A stretch of 64,000 bases of DNA from an uncultured Erythrobacter sp. (GTDB lineage Bacteria > Pseudomonadota > Alphaproteobacteria > Sphingomonadales > Sphingomonadaceae), in contig CANMMR010000001.1 of the NCBI GenBank assembly GCA_947499095.1, forward strand, positions 543,587 through 607,586. Reading direction: 5' to 3'. Position numbers and translations under genes: made by a program. Position 1 is the stretch's first letter; each line of letters starts with the position of its first letter. The notes under the pieces are model-generated. The model saw only the letters and a program-made list of their open reading frames with translations, searched no databases and had not been told where the DNA came from. Positions 16,589-25,391 of this stretch are shown here, piece by piece.

Positions 16589-17956
16589 CTAAGCCGGGTG
16601 GACCAGCGTCTTGAGGTTCATGAATTCGTGCAGGCCGAACTCGGCCAATTCGCGCCCGTGACCCGACCGCTTGATGCCCCCGAACGGCGCTTCGATCTTC
16701 GAGCCGTTGACTGCGTTGAAGGTCGTCATGCCTGCCTCGATGGCATTGGCGAAATGCTCTTTCTCGTCGTCGTCGTTCGTGAACACCGCAGAGCCGAGGC
16801 CGAAGGGAATGGCATTGGCAATGCTCGTCGCCTCATCGATGTCCTTCGCCTTGTAGAGCTGGCCGACTGGACCGAAGATTTCGTCGGTTCCGGTTTCGCT
16901 GGCGAGCGGCACGTCGGTCAGCAGACCGGCAGTCATCCACGCGCCGGGCCGGTCGAGCTTCTCCGCGCCGAACAGCAAGGTGCAGCCATCCTGCTTCGCC
17001 TTGGCGACCTGCTCCAGCACCGTGTCGCGTTGACCCTCGCTCGACAGCGGGCCGAGATCGGTGTCCTCCTCCATCGGATCGCCAAGCTTCGCGTCTTTCA
17101 GCGCCGCAACGAAGCGATCCGCAAAATCATCGTAGATATCGGCGTGAACGATGGTCCGCTTGCCGCAGATGCAGGACTGGCCATTGTTCTGGATGCGGGC
17201 GGTCACGGCGTCTTCTACCGCCTTGTCCATGTCGGCAGAGGGCATGACAATGAAGGGATCGCTGCCGCCCAGTTCCAGCACGACCTTCTTCAGGTTCTTG
17301 CCTGCACGCTCGGCCACGGCACTGCCTGCGCCTTCGCTCCCGGTCAGAGTTGCGGCGACGATCCGGTCGTCGTCGATCACCGAGCCGATCGGGTCGGAGG
17401 ATACGCACAGATTCTGGAACAGCCCTTCGGGTCCGCCGGCTTCCAGCACTAGCTCCTCCATGCGTGCAGCAACGCCCTGCACGATGCTCGCATGCTTCAG
17501 CACACCGACATTCCCGGCAAGGATCGTCGGCGCGAGGAACCGGATGACCTGCCAATAGGGGAAGTTCCACGGCATCACGGCGAGAACGGGACCCTGCGGC
17601 AGCCAGCGGCCTTCAGCGCGCCCGCCGTCAGACAGGTCCCAGAATTTCGACTCCAGCATCGGCGGGCCATGCTCGGCATAGTAATGCAACAGGCTCGCGC
17701 ATTTCTCGACCTCGGCGCGTGCCTGGGTGATCGGCTTGCCCATCTCGGTTACGGCGAGCTTCGCCAGCTCTTCCGTGTTGGCCTTGTACAGATCGCCGAG
17801 TTTCGAAAGGACTGCAGTCCGCTTGTCGAGCGAGCTCGTACGCCAGTCGCGATATGTACGGGCAGCGGCTTCGAGCTTCGCGTCGATACCGTTTTCGTCG
17901 AGCGTTTCATATTCGGCGATGGTCTCGCCGGTTGCGGGGTTCTTGGTCGTAATCAA
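16589..17956 (-). CDS. NAD(P)-dependent aldehyde dehydrogenase, succinate-semialdehyde type
   Basis: A 455-residue aldehyde dehydrogenase. The glutamate motif is LELGGSDPFIV (Glu228) and the catalytic cysteine is Cys262 in NNGQSCICGKR, a form typical of the shorter succinate-semialdehyde dehydrogenases, as is MPWNFPYWQVIRFLAP. The predicted reaction is succinate semialdehyde to succinate, though related aldehydes are possible. First gene of a two-gene unit with the SDR. No strong promoter is recognised in the 72 bases before it. Confidence 0.88.
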   Translation of the reverse strand: MITTKNPATGETIAEYETLDENGIDAKLEAAARTYRDWRTSSLDKRTAVLSKLGDLYKANTEELAKLAVTEMGKPITQARAEVEKCASLLHYYAEHGPPMLESKFWDLSDGGRAEGRWLPQGPVLAVMPWNFPYWQVIRFLAPTILAGNVGVLKHASIVQGVAARMEELVLEAGGPEGLFQNLCVSSDPIGSVIDDDRIVAATLTGSEGAGSAVAERAGKNLKKVVLELGGSDPFIVMPSADMDKAVEDAVTARIQNNGQSCICGKRTIVHADIYDDFADRFVAALKDAKLGDPMEEDTDLGPLSSEGQRDTVLEQVAKAKQDGCTLLFGAEKLDRPGAWMTAGLLTDVPLASETGTDEIFGPVGQLYKAKDIDEATSIANAIPFGLGSAVFTNDDDEKEHFANAIEAGMTTFNAVNGSKIEAPFGGIKRSGHGRELAEFGLHEFMNLKTLVHPA

Positions 17957-18028
17957 GTGATTTGCTCCGATAGGTCTTGCCCTATCAATTGCCTCGCCCG
18001 CGCCGCGTTCCGCTGGGCCTGGCTTGGT

Positions 18029-18394
18029 TCAGCTGTAATCGAGCTTGTCGATCCATGGCCTGAGGACCGGCATTACGGGCTCGAGCCATTCGGCATAGGG
18101 AGTCCGTTGGCCCGAGCCACCGTAGAGACCTTTGCGCACCTGCCCCGAACTCGCACAGCGCCTTGGTCGTCGGATCGCTTCCTCGCAAGCCAGTACCGCA
18201 TCCCGCATCCGGCCTTCCACACGGTAAATAATCGCGCGGCCAGCCAATATGGAGGGGTTTCGAGGCTCCAGCGCGAGACCGCGGTCGATCAGCGTGCCCG
18301 CGCTGGCGATGTCGCCTGCGCGCGCCTTGGCGAGGCCGGCATGGAGCAGGTCCATCGCCGAAGGCTCACTGCCGCTGCTACCGCTTCCGGTCAT
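18029..18394 (-). CDS. Small TPR-like protein coupled to trmB
   Basis: A 121-residue protein. The N-terminal half holds about one and a half TPR-like helices (LLHAGLAKARAGDIASAGTLIDRGLALEPRNPSILAGRAIIYRVEGRMRDAVLACEEAI). The rest is irregular (RRPRRCASSGQVRKGLYGG) and then ends in an amphipathic WLEPVMPVLRPWIDKLDYS. Its ATG overlaps the trmB stop (TCAT at 18391-18394 on the plus strand), so translation is probably coupled. The break in TPR character after residue 77 could mark a past pair of frameshifts, but I cannot show it. Function unknown. Confidence 0.6.
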   Translation of the reverse strand: MTGSGSSGSEPSAMDLLHAGLAKARAGDIASAGTLIDRGLALEPRNPSILAGRAIIYRVEGRMRDAVLACEEAIRRPRRCASSGQVRKGLYGGSGQRTPYAEWLEPVMPVLRPWIDKLDYS

Positions 18395-19107
18395 TCGCTA
18401 CCTGCAGCGGTCCGTCGGAAGCGGAAATACCAGACCTCGTGGCCATAGACCGTGCGGGCTTTTTGCTCGTAGCGTGTCTCGGGCCAGCCGGAGGGGCGGT
18501 TCTGCCAGCTGCCTGGGCCTTCCACGACCCATTCGAACTCGTCGGTGAAGCGGCGCATGACCATCAGGGCATGACGCAGGTATACCGGATGATCGGTGCC
18601 AAAGCGGAACTCGCCGCCCGGCTTCAGCTTGTCGGCGAACATGCGCACCGGACCGTCGTTCATCATCCGGCGCTTGGCATGTTTGTTCTTGGGCCAGGGA
18701 TCGGGGTGCAGCAAATAGAGCATGGTCAGCGCACCGTCGGGCACGCGGGCCAGCACCTCCAGTGCATCGCCGTGATGGATGCGCACGTTAGCGAGCGTTC
18801 GCTCGCGTACATGGGTCAGGGCTTGCGCCACGCCGTTGAGGAACGGCTCCGCCCCGATGAAGCCATGATCGGGGAGCAAGTCGGCACGCTCGGCCATATG
18901 CTCTCCGCCGCCGAAACCGATTTCGAAATGCAGCGGGCGGTCGAAGCCGAACAGCGCCTCGGACGTGACCGGGCCTTCCGCCGGCGGACTGATCTGCGGG
19001 AGCAGCCTGTCCACCAACTCCTGCTGGCTGGCGCGGAGCGGCTTGCCCTGGCTGCGTCCATAGAGCCGGTTCAGCGTGGTCGGATCGCCTTCCTTGAATG
19101 CCGACAT
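18391..19107 (-). CDS. trmB: tRNA (guanosine(46)-N7)-methyltransferase
   Basis: Methylates N7 of G46 in the tRNA variable loop with SAM. The 238-residue protein has the SAM motif EIGFGGGEH, the acidic loop FIGAEPFLNGVAQAL, and the family's diagnostic LHPDPWPKNKHAKRR. The length is normal. The gene is followed by the small TPR gene with a 4-base overlap and preceded on the same strand, 10 bases away, by a methyltransferase gene. Confidence 0.95.
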   Translation of the reverse strand: MSAFKEGDPTTLNRLYGRSQGKPLRASQQELVDRLLPQISPPAEGPVTSEALFGFDRPLHFEIGFGGGEHMAERADLLPDHGFIGAEPFLNGVAQALTHVRERTLANVRIHHGDALEVLARVPDGALTMLYLLHPDPWPKNKHAKRRMMNDGPVRMFADKLKPGGEFRFGTDHPVYLRHALMVMRRFTDEFEWVVEGPGSWQNRPSGWPETRYEQKARTVYGHEVWYFRFRRTAAGSE

Positions 19108-19117
19108 GGCAGGTGCC

Positions 19118-19798
19118 TTATTTTCCGGTGACGATCAGCGACTTCGTAAAGAGAAGGAGGAACCGCTCGCGCTTCATGTCCGCCTTCGGGAAGAATTCGC
19201 GCAGCATCCGCGCAGAGATCATGCGGCAGTGCTCGATACGGCCGATGAGTGCGGTGCCGTACTCGGTGCGCTGGTACATCGCGAGCCGCATCTTGCTGTT
19301 CAGGTAGGCGCGCATGGCATCGGGGAACCAGTGGAGGAAGGGAACTCCGTTGTGCGGATCGATCGGAAACCAGAAGTTCGGCGTCTGCACGTAATAGACC
19401 TGCCCCACCCTGCGCACTTCGGAGGCGAAGCGAAACATGTTGGAATAGCTGCCGACATGCTCGATCACGCTGTTCGAATGCACCATGTCGAAACTGTCGT
19501 CGGCATATTGCGGCATGTTGCAGGCATCGCCCGCGACCAGCTCGACCGTCAGGCCGTCGCGCTCGATATGCCGATCGCCTTCGACCGACTCTTCGAGATT
19601 GAGAATGGTGATATGCACGCGCTGGCGCAATTCGGCAGGCAGCATCCGCCAATAAGCGACTACGCCGCCCGCATCGAGGATGGAAATACTGTCCTTCTCT
19701 GCCAGCTGACCTTCGATCATCGTCAACACGGTGCGAAAGCGACGCTCGCGAAACTTGTGCTGGAGGGATTGCACCCACCGGCTTTTCCTACTGAACAC
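19118..19798 (-). CDS. Class I SAM-dependent methyltransferase
   Basis: A 226-residue methyltransferase of the Methyltransf_11 type. SAM-binding motif I is ISILDAGGVVAYW (residues 38-50), an acidic loop follows in ILNLEESVEG, and the motif after that is DSFDMVHSNSVIEHVGS, typical of class I enzymes. The C-terminal half contains an aromatic-rich segment (PNFWFPIDPHNGVPFLHWFPD) seen in methyltransferases linked to polysaccharide or glycolipid biosynthesis. Substrate unknown. It is probably co-transcribed with trmB. Confidence 0.85.
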   Translation of the reverse strand: MFSRKSRWVQSLQHKFRERRFRTVLTMIEGQLAEKDSISILDAGGVVAYWRMLPAELRQRVHITILNLEESVEGDRHIERDGLTVELVAGDACNMPQYADDSFDMVHSNSVIEHVGSYSNMFRFASEVRRVGQVYYVQTPNFWFPIDPHNGVPFLHWFPDAMRAYLNSKMRLAMYQRTEYGTALIGRIEHCRMISARMLREFFPKADMKRERFLLLFTKSLIVTGK

Positions 19799-19892
19799 TG
19801 ATTCCCTCCGGAAGTCCTGAAGCGCACCCGGTAAGGGCAGGGCCTATGCTTGTCCAGAATAGCGCCGCGCCGGGCGACGTGGCCTGTTTCAA

Positions 19893-21689
19893 CTAGACGA
19901 AGAACGCCCAGATAGCGAAGGATGTCGCTATGCCAACTCCGATATTCATGGGCACGCCGATCTTCAGAAAGTCTGCAAAACGATAATTCGCCGCGCCATA
20001 GACCAGCGTGTTGGTCTGGTAACCGATCGGGGTTGCGAAGCTGGCGCTGGCGCCGAACATGACCGCCACGATCAGCGCGCGCGCATCCATTCCGGCACTG
20101 GTCGCGAGGCCGATGGCGATCGGGGTCATGATGACCGCTATCGCGTTGTTGGTCACGACTTCGGTCAGGATACTGGTCAGCGCATAGACGATGAGGATCA
20201 GGACGAGGGGCGAGCTAGCGCCGAGGAAGGGTTCGAGCGCGGCGACCATCAGCTCGACCGATCCGGCATTCTCCAGCCCTTTGCCGAAAGCCAGCATGGC
20301 GAAGATCAGCACCAGCGTATTGCCGTCCAGACTGCCCCACGCGTCGCTCGGCTCGACGCAGCGGGTGAGGAGGACGACGGCCACGCCGCACACGGCCAGC
20401 GCCTCGATCGGCAGGCCGAATACTGCCGCGCCAACAACCACCGCGGCGAGAGTGGCGATCGCGATGGGAGCTTTGTCGCGCCTGAACGAGCGTGCGCTGG
20501 TGGCACCTACATGGGTGAGCTGCATATTGCCCTGCAGTGCCTGGGCGGCATCGCTGCCGGCGGCTATCAGGAGCCGGTCGCCGGCGCGCACCCTTGCTTC
20601 CGCCAGCGTCGGGCCGGGAATATGGCGCGGGCGCGACAGGCCGAGCACGCGTACGCGCAAGCGCGACAGGAGCGGGATATCCGCAAGCCGTTTGCCGACG
20701 ATGGGATGCGATGACGAGATAACGGCTTCGACGATGCGGAGGTCGGCTGGGCGGTCGGTACGGGACGTCGCGACGCCGCCCCCCACGCCGACAAGGCCCG
20801 TGCGGAAATCGGGAGCTTCGGCGAGGGAATTGATTTCCTCCGGACTGGCGCTGACGATCAGATGGTCCTCGGCCTGAAGCACGTGTTCATCGAGATTGTG
20901 GCGCCGCATTTCGGAGCCGCGCCGAATGCCGACGATCTTGACCTGGGGCCGACGGCCGATGTCGGTTTCTGCCAGCTGCCGTCCGACATAGCGGCTCTTG
21001 CCCTCCAGAATGAGGTGGGTGAGGTAGAGGTCGCTTTCCCGCTCGTCGTCCTCGATCCGCTTTCCGCGATTGGGGAGCAGGAACGGGCCGAGCACCAACA
21101 GGATGGCAAGACCGGAAAGCAGCGCCACCGCACCGACTGCCGAAATCTCGAATATGCCGAAGGGGCGCTGGCCTGCCTCCTGTGCGACGCCATCGACCAG
21201 CAGGTTCGTCGAGGTGCCGATCAGCGTCATCGTACCGCCCAGGATGGTGATGTAGGACAGCGGAATGAGCAGCCGCGTGGCGGCCACCTTCAGCACCTGC
21301 GCCAGCTTGCGCACCACGGGGATCATGACGATCACGACCGGGGTGTTGTTCATGAAGGCCGAGGCGAGCACGGTTCCGGCGCCGATTTCCGCCACTGCCG
21401 TCTTCGGGCTGCGCGAAGTGCGGCGGATGACCCAGCCGGAGACCCATTCCAGCGTCCCAGTGCGCAGGAGCGCGCCCGATAGGATGAACATGGCCGCGAT
21501 GGTGATCGGCGCGGAATTGGCGAAGGTGCCGAGCATGTCCTTCGCCGGCAGATAGCCCAGCGCAATCATCAGCGCGGCCGAGGCGATGGCGATGACGACC
21601 GGCGGCTGGCGCTCGAGCAGGAAGGCGATAAAGGTAGCGGCCAGCAGCAAGCAGCCGATCTGGGCCGAGTAATCCGAGAGAATCGCCAT
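19893..21689 (-). CDS. SLC13-family permease with RCK_C domains
   Basis: A 598-residue inner-membrane transporter. Two blocks of hydrophobic segments (about residues 5-205 and 395-598) flank a soluble region with two TrkA-C/RCK_C-like domains, the second around IVEAVISSSHPIVGKRLADIPL. The family motifs MNNTPVVIVMIPVV and VTNNAIAVIMTPIA are the paired re-entrant 'NNT/NNA' loops of the SLC13/DASS fold, which carry the Na+ and carboxylate or sulfate sites. The substrate is likely sulfate or a di-acid, not decidable here. The ATG at 21689 is preferred over a TTG at 21725. Confidence 0.9.
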   Translation of the reverse strand: MAILSDYSAQIGCLLLAATFIAFLLERQPPVVIAIASAALMIALGYLPAKDMLGTFANSAPITIAAMFILSGALLRTGTLEWVSGWVIRRTSRSPKTAVAEIGAGTVLASAFMNNTPVVIVMIPVVRKLAQVLKVAATRLLIPLSYITILGGTMTLIGTSTNLLVDGVAQEAGQRPFGIFEISAVGAVALLSGLAILLVLGPFLLPNRGKRIEDDERESDLYLTHLILEGKSRYVGRQLAETDIGRRPQVKIVGIRRGSEMRRHNLDEHVLQAEDHLIVSASPEEINSLAEAPDFRTGLVGVGGGVATSRTDRPADLRIVEAVISSSHPIVGKRLADIPLLSRLRVRVLGLSRPRHIPGPTLAEARVRAGDRLLIAAGSDAAQALQGNMQLTHVGATSARSFRRDKAPIAIATLAAVVVGAAVFGLPIEALAVCGVAVVLLTRCVEPSDAWGSLDGNTLVLIFAMLAFGKGLENAGSVELMVAALEPFLGASSPLVLILIVYALTSILTEVVTNNAIAVIMTPIAIGLATSAGMDARALIVAVMFGASASFATPIGYQTNTLVYGAANYRFADFLKIGVPMNIGVGIATSFAIWAFFV

Positions 21690-21775
21690 ACAGCCCAGGG
21701 AGCCTTCAGATGTTGTCGGCGTCAAATCGCAGACAACATTTTCGCTGCCAAGATAGATTGCGCAGCAGCACCGAT

Positions 21776-21808
21776 ACGAAAAAGCCCGGCGGCCAGTGGC
21801 TGCCGGGC
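21776..21808 (-). terminator. Intrinsic terminator of the ctrA transcript
   Basis: On the minus strand an 11-bp stem (21798-21808 with 21784-21794, one G-U pair) around a 3-base loop is followed by TTTTTCG. It lies 136 bases after the ctrA stop codon. Confidence 0.75.
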
Positions 21809-21943
21809 GTCCTCGCTATTCCCGTCCAGGATTAATCTTCGTTTCCGATCGCTCGCGATCGGCAAGGCCGACTGGCCGTCGCGCCTGCTGGCGCGGTAGC
21901 CTAAGGGGCCGGATGGCCCCGTCGGCGCTTGAGGCTTATCAAA
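21776..21943 (-). other. Structured 3' UTR of ctrA
   Basis: The 168 bases between the ctrA stop and the end of its terminator hold no reading frame but several self-complementary blocks: GGGGCC/GGCCCC near 21905-21920, GCGCC/GGCGC near 21876-21896, and CGATCGCGAGCGATCG near 21846-21862, before the terminator stem. This is much more structure than a simple trailer needs. It may be a stable 3' end or the source of a small RNA; this is inference from base pairing seen by eye. Confidence 0.4.
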
Positions 21944-22639
21944 TTAAGCCGCTTCCGCCTCTTCGTTCGGATCGCGCAGCACATAGCCGCGGCCCCATAC
22001 GGTTTCGATGTAGTTCTCGCCGCCGCACGCATGGCTCAATTTCTTGCGCAGCTTGCAGATGAAGACGTCGATGATCTTGAGTTCGGGTTCGTCCATCCCG
22101 CCATAGAGGTGGTTGAGGAACATTTCCTTGGTCAGCGTGGTGCCCTTGCGGAGCGAAAGCAGCTCCAGCATCGCATATTCCTTGCCGGTCAGGTGGACCC
22201 GGGCGCCGTCGACTTCGACGGTCTTGGCATCGAGGTTCACAGCCAGCTTGCCGGTGCGGATGACCGACTGGCTGTGGCCCTTCGAGCGGCGCACCACGGC
22301 GTGGATGCGAGCAACCAGCTCTTCGCGGTGGAAGGGCTTGGTCACGTAATCGTCGGCACCGAAGCCAAAGCTGCGAATCTTGCTGTCCATCTCGGCGATG
22401 CCGGACAGGATCAGGACCGGGGTCTGCACCTTGGCGACGCGCAGCTTCTTGAGCACGTCGTAACCATGCATGTCGGGCAGGTTCAAATCGAGCAGGATGA
22501 TATCGTAATCATACAGCTTGCCCAGATCGAGGCCTTCTTCGCCAAGATCGGTCGAATAGACATTGAAGCCTTCGGTCGTGAGCATGAGCTCGATCGCCTT
22601 GGCGGTGGTCGGTTCGTCTTCGATCAGCAGTACACGCAT
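21944..22639 (-). CDS. ctrA: Cell cycle response regulator CtrA
   Basis: OmpR-class response regulator that in alphaproteobacteria controls cell division, flagellar and DNA-processing genes and can silence the replication origin. The 231-residue protein has a receiver domain with the phosphorylated Asp51 ([15 protein letters not shown]), LSG at the Thr/Ser switch and K in VTKPF, then a winged-helix domain with [17 protein letters not shown] and [11 protein letters not shown], nearly invariant in CtrA. The start is MRVLLIEDE at 22639, as in other CtrA proteins; the longer frame is rejected. A CtrA-box-like site lies upstream. In the same strand direction as rpoN but with its own 139-base promoter region. 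Confidence 0.97.
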   Translation of the reverse strand: MRVLLIEDEPTTAKAIELMLTTEGFNVYSTDLGEEGLDLGKLYDYDIILLDLNLPDMHGYDVLKKLRVAKVQTPVLILSGIAEMDSKIRSFGFGADDYVTKPFHREELVARIHAVVRRSKGHSQSVIRTGKLAVNLDAKTVEVDGARVHLTGKEYAMLELLSLRKGTTLTKEMFLNHLYGGMDEPELKIIDVFICKLRKKLSHACGGENYIETVWGRGYVLRDPNEEAEAA

Positions 22640-22729
22640 GGGAAATCCCCCGTTGGTCCCTAGTGTCCGGTAACCCCTCGCTAAGAGGTGTTGACCTGTA
22701 TTAACCACACAAGGTCTGAAGGGAAAAGG

Positions 22730-22744
22730 TTAACAGCGGGTAAA
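22730..22744 (-). promoter_or_regulatory. CtrA-box-like site upstream of ctrA
   Basis: Read on the plus strand, TTAA (22730-22733), seven bases, TAAA (22741-22744); on the coding strand TTTA-N7-TTAA. The full CtrA box is TTAA-N7-TTAA, so one base differs. More TTAA half-sites lie at 22701, 22750 and 22770. It is 91 bases before the ctrA start, fitting autoregulation as in Caulobacter; this is inferred. Confidence 0.45.
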
Positions 22745-22778
22745 GCGCGTTAACTTTTTTGGCTGTGGCATTAACGCG

Positions 22779-24230
22779 TCACAGATTATTAAGCTTTTTT
22801 TCCCGACGTCGTTGAGCGCTCGAGCCGATCCCTATGGCTTCGCGGTATTTGGCGACCGTGCGCCGGGCGAGGTCGAAGCCTTCTTCGTTGAGCGTGTCGG
22901 CGAGCTTCTGGTCGGACAGGACCTTCTTCGGGTCTTCCCCATCGCACAGCGCCTTGATGCGGGCCTTGATCGCTTCGCTGCTGGCGCCTTCGCCATCGGC
23001 CGCAGCCACCCCGCTGGAGAAGAAATACTTCAGTTCGAAGGTCCCGCGCGGGCAGGCGAGATACTTGTTGCTGGTCACGCGGCTGACCGTGCTTTCGTGC
23101 ATCTCGATTTCTTCGGCGACCTCGCGCAAGGTCAGCGGGCGCATGGCGGTGACGCCCTCGCGAAAGAAGCCTTCCTGCCGCTTCACAATCTCCGCCGCGG
23201 TCTTCAGGATCGTCCGCTGACGCTGGTCGAGGGCGCGGATCAGCCAGTCGGCTTCGCCCAGCTGCTCGTTGAGCCATGCGGTCGAGGCCTTGTCGCGTGC
23301 GCCGGCCTTGAGCTCGAGATAATAGTCGCGGTTCACGACGAGGCGCGGCAGGCTCGCCTCGTTGAGCCTGATGTCCCACCCGTCGCCTTTCGAATTGAGG
23401 AGCACATCCGGGACGATCGTAGCCTCGCGCACACCCCCATAGCGGCAGCCGGGCTTGGGATCGTAAGATCGCAGTTCGGCCAGCATGTCGGCGAAATCTT
23501 CGTCGTCGACTCCGCACAGGCGTTTGAGGCGCGCCACCTCGCCCGCTGCCAGCCGATCGAGATTTTCGATCAGCGCCGCCATGCAGGGGTCGTAGCGATC
23601 GGCTTCCTTCGCTTGCAGCGTCAGGCATTCCGCCAGGCTGCGTGCGCCGACTCCGGTCGGGTCGAGCGACTGGACGAGCAGCAGCGCATCTTCGACTTCC
23701 TCTTCGCTTGCGCCGAGTTCCTGCGCGATCTTGCCCAGATCGGTGTGGAGATATCCTGCCTCGTCGAGCTCGCCGATGATCCGCAAGGCGATCAGTGCTT
23801 CGGCCTGTGAATAGGACGCTGCGCCGACCTGGTCCGAAAGGTGCTCGGCCAGCGTCGGGCCGTCGGAAGAGCGGTTCTCGAGGTCCGGCAGCTCGTCGCC
23901 GGAAATTCCTCCGGCGCTGGCAGCGCGGCCCCAGTCACCGCCGTCGCCGGGACCGGCTTCGGGATCGAGCGCGCGGTCGGAGACATCGAGCGCCTCGGTG
24001 CCGCCCATGTCCGGTACGCTGTCGTGCTCGTCCGGACGCTGGGAAGCCTCCTCACCCGCCTCGCGCCGCACTTCGCCCATCTCGAGCAGGGGATTGGACT
24101 CCAGCGCCTCCCCGACGAAGGTCTCGATTTCGAGGTTCGACAGCGCCAGCAGCTTGATTGCCTGCTGCAATCGCGGCGTCATTACCAGCGACTGGGTTTG
24201 CCGGAGGTCGAGGCGAGGGGTCAGCGCCAC
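22779..24230 (-). CDS. rpoN: RNA polymerase sigma-54 factor
   Basis: Alternative sigma factor recognising GG-N10-GC promoters, dependent on AAA+ activators. The 483-residue protein has the glutamine/leucine-rich region I (LDLRQTQSLVMTPRLQQAIKLL), an acidic region II, the core-binding and HTH regions, and the C-terminal RpoN box ARRTVAKYREAIGI. The GTG at 24230 gives MALTPRLDLRQ, the normal N-terminus. A second GTG at 24290 would add 20 residues, but six of its codons would lie inside a repeat hairpin, so I prefer the shorter form. The upstream neighbour lptB is on the same strand. Confidence 0.95.
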   Translation of the reverse strand: MALTPRLDLRQTQSLVMTPRLQQAIKLLALSNLEIETFVGEALESNPLLEMGEVRREAGEEASQRPDEHDSVPDMGGTEALDVSDRALDPEAGPGDGGDWGRAASAGGISGDELPDLENRSSDGPTLAEHLSDQVGAASYSQAEALIALRIIGELDEAGYLHTDLGKIAQELGASEEEVEDALLLVQSLDPTGVGARSLAECLTLQAKEADRYDPCMAALIENLDRLAAGEVARLKRLCGVDDEDFADMLAELRSYDPKPGCRYGGVREATIVPDVLLNSKGDGWDIRLNEASLPRLVVNRDYYLELKAGARDKASTAWLNEQLGEADWLIRALDQRQRTILKTAAEIVKRQEGFFREGVTAMRPLTLREVAEEIEMHESTVSRVTSNKYLACPRGTFELKYFFSSGVAAADGEGASSEAIKARIKALCDGEDPKKVLSDQKLADTLNEEGFDLARRTVAKYREAIGIGSSAQRRREKKLNNL

Positions 24231-24272
24231 GAGATGTTTTCTGTCGAAAGCGGAAAGCGCATCCTCGCTTTC

Positions 24273-24361
24273 CTTGCGGCTCCGGCCCACGTCCCCACCC
24301 GGCCACCCGTGGCACTATACTGTTCGGGTGGCCGGGTGGGGGCGTGGGCCGGTGCCGAAGC
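24273..24361. repeat. Long hairpin element, copy 2
   Basis: Inverted repeat of about 89 bases between lptB and rpoN. The inner arm is again CCCGGCCACCCG and the loop contains GGCACTATACTG, as in copy 1. The outer arms (around GGCCCACG) pair with only one or two mismatches but differ in sequence from the other copies. There is no T-run on either side. Confidence 0.85.
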
Positions 24362-24410
24362 GGCGGTCCAAGGGGCGCAGATCAGCGACATTTCTCCAAA
24401 TCGCCGCAAA

Positions 24411-25208
24411 TCATAGCGTAAAATTCTCGCCCAGATACAGCCGCTTCACGTTCTCGTCGGCCACAAGCGCCTGCGGTGTGCCCGCAAATAGGACCTGGCC
24501 GCCATAGATGATGCAGGCCCGGTCAACGATCTCCAGCGTCTCGCGTACATTGTGGTCGGTGATCAGCACGCCGATCCCGCGCGTCTTCAGATCCTTCACC
24601 AGGTCGCGGATATCGCTGATCGAGAGCGGGTCGATGCCGGCGAAGGGCTCGTCGAGCAGCATGATCGACGGCTTGGCGGCCAGTGCTCGGGCGATCTCGC
24701 AGCGGCGCCGCTCACCGCCGGACAGGGCCATGGCCGGGCTGGTGCGCAACCGCGTCAGCCCGAATTCGTCGAGCAGGCGTTCGAGTTCGGCACCGCGTGC
24801 ATCGCCATCCGGCTCGACCATTTCGAGCACGCAGTTGATGTTCTGCTCCACCGTCATGCCGCGAAAGATGCTGGTTTCCTGCGGCAGGTAGCCGAGGCCC
24901 AGGATCGCGCGGCGATACATCGGTAGATTGGTGACGTCCTGCCCGTCCATCATGATGCGCCCGGCATCGGGGCGCACGAGGCCCATGATCGAATAGAAGC
25001 AGGTGGTCTTGCCGGCCCCATTCGGACCGAGCAGGCCGAGCACCTCGCCCTTTCCGACGCTCAGCGAGATGTCGGTCAGCACGGCACGCTTGTCATAGCT
25101 CTTCGCAATGGAAACGACTTCGAGGCCGCCCTGCGGAATCGGCGGGGCGGCGTCGTGAACCGGGTCGGCAACGGTGGCGGGATCGATATCGGCCATGCTG
25201 CGCGCCAT
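24411..25208 (-). CDS. lptB: LPS export ABC transporter ATP-binding protein
   Basis: Cytoplasmic ATPase of the LptB2FG complex that extracts lipopolysaccharide from the inner membrane. Walker A is GPNGAGKTT, the signature LSGGERRRCEIARAL, Walker B SIMLLDEPFAGIDP, and the H-loop VLITDHNVRETL, which together with YRRAILGLGYLPQETSIFRGMTVEQN is diagnostic for LptB. A 30-residue acidic N-terminal extension precedes the domain. Two ATG starts are possible (25208 and 25196), without clear ribosome sites. No lptA/lptC gene is visible upstream on this strand, which is unusual, since lptC-lptA-lptB-rpoN is a common order. Confidence 0.93.
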   Translation of the reverse strand: MARSMADIDPATVADPVHDAAPPIPQGGLEVVSIAKSYDKRAVLTDISLSVGKGEVLGLLGPNGAGKTTCFYSIMGLVRPDAGRIMMDGQDVTNLPMYRRAILGLGYLPQETSIFRGMTVEQNINCVLEMVEPDGDARGAELERLLDEFGLTRLRTSPAMALSGGERRRCEIARALAAKPSIMLLDEPFAGIDPLSISDIRDLVKDLKTRGIGVLITDHNVRETLEIVDRACIIYGGQVLFAGTPQALVADENVKRLYLGENFTL

Positions 25209-25391
25209 ACGCAGACAGAACGCAGGTGAAAACCCTCGGACACGGGTTCTTCGACGAATTGGCAGGAATCCTGCATGGACGACTTCCATGCCGATATGGG
25301 ACGCATTTGCGCACGTTCGTTGCGTGCGCTTGCCAGCCCGCAGTAAATTTGGAACAATGCGACTCGGGTAGAGACATTCGGGGAGAGTGCC

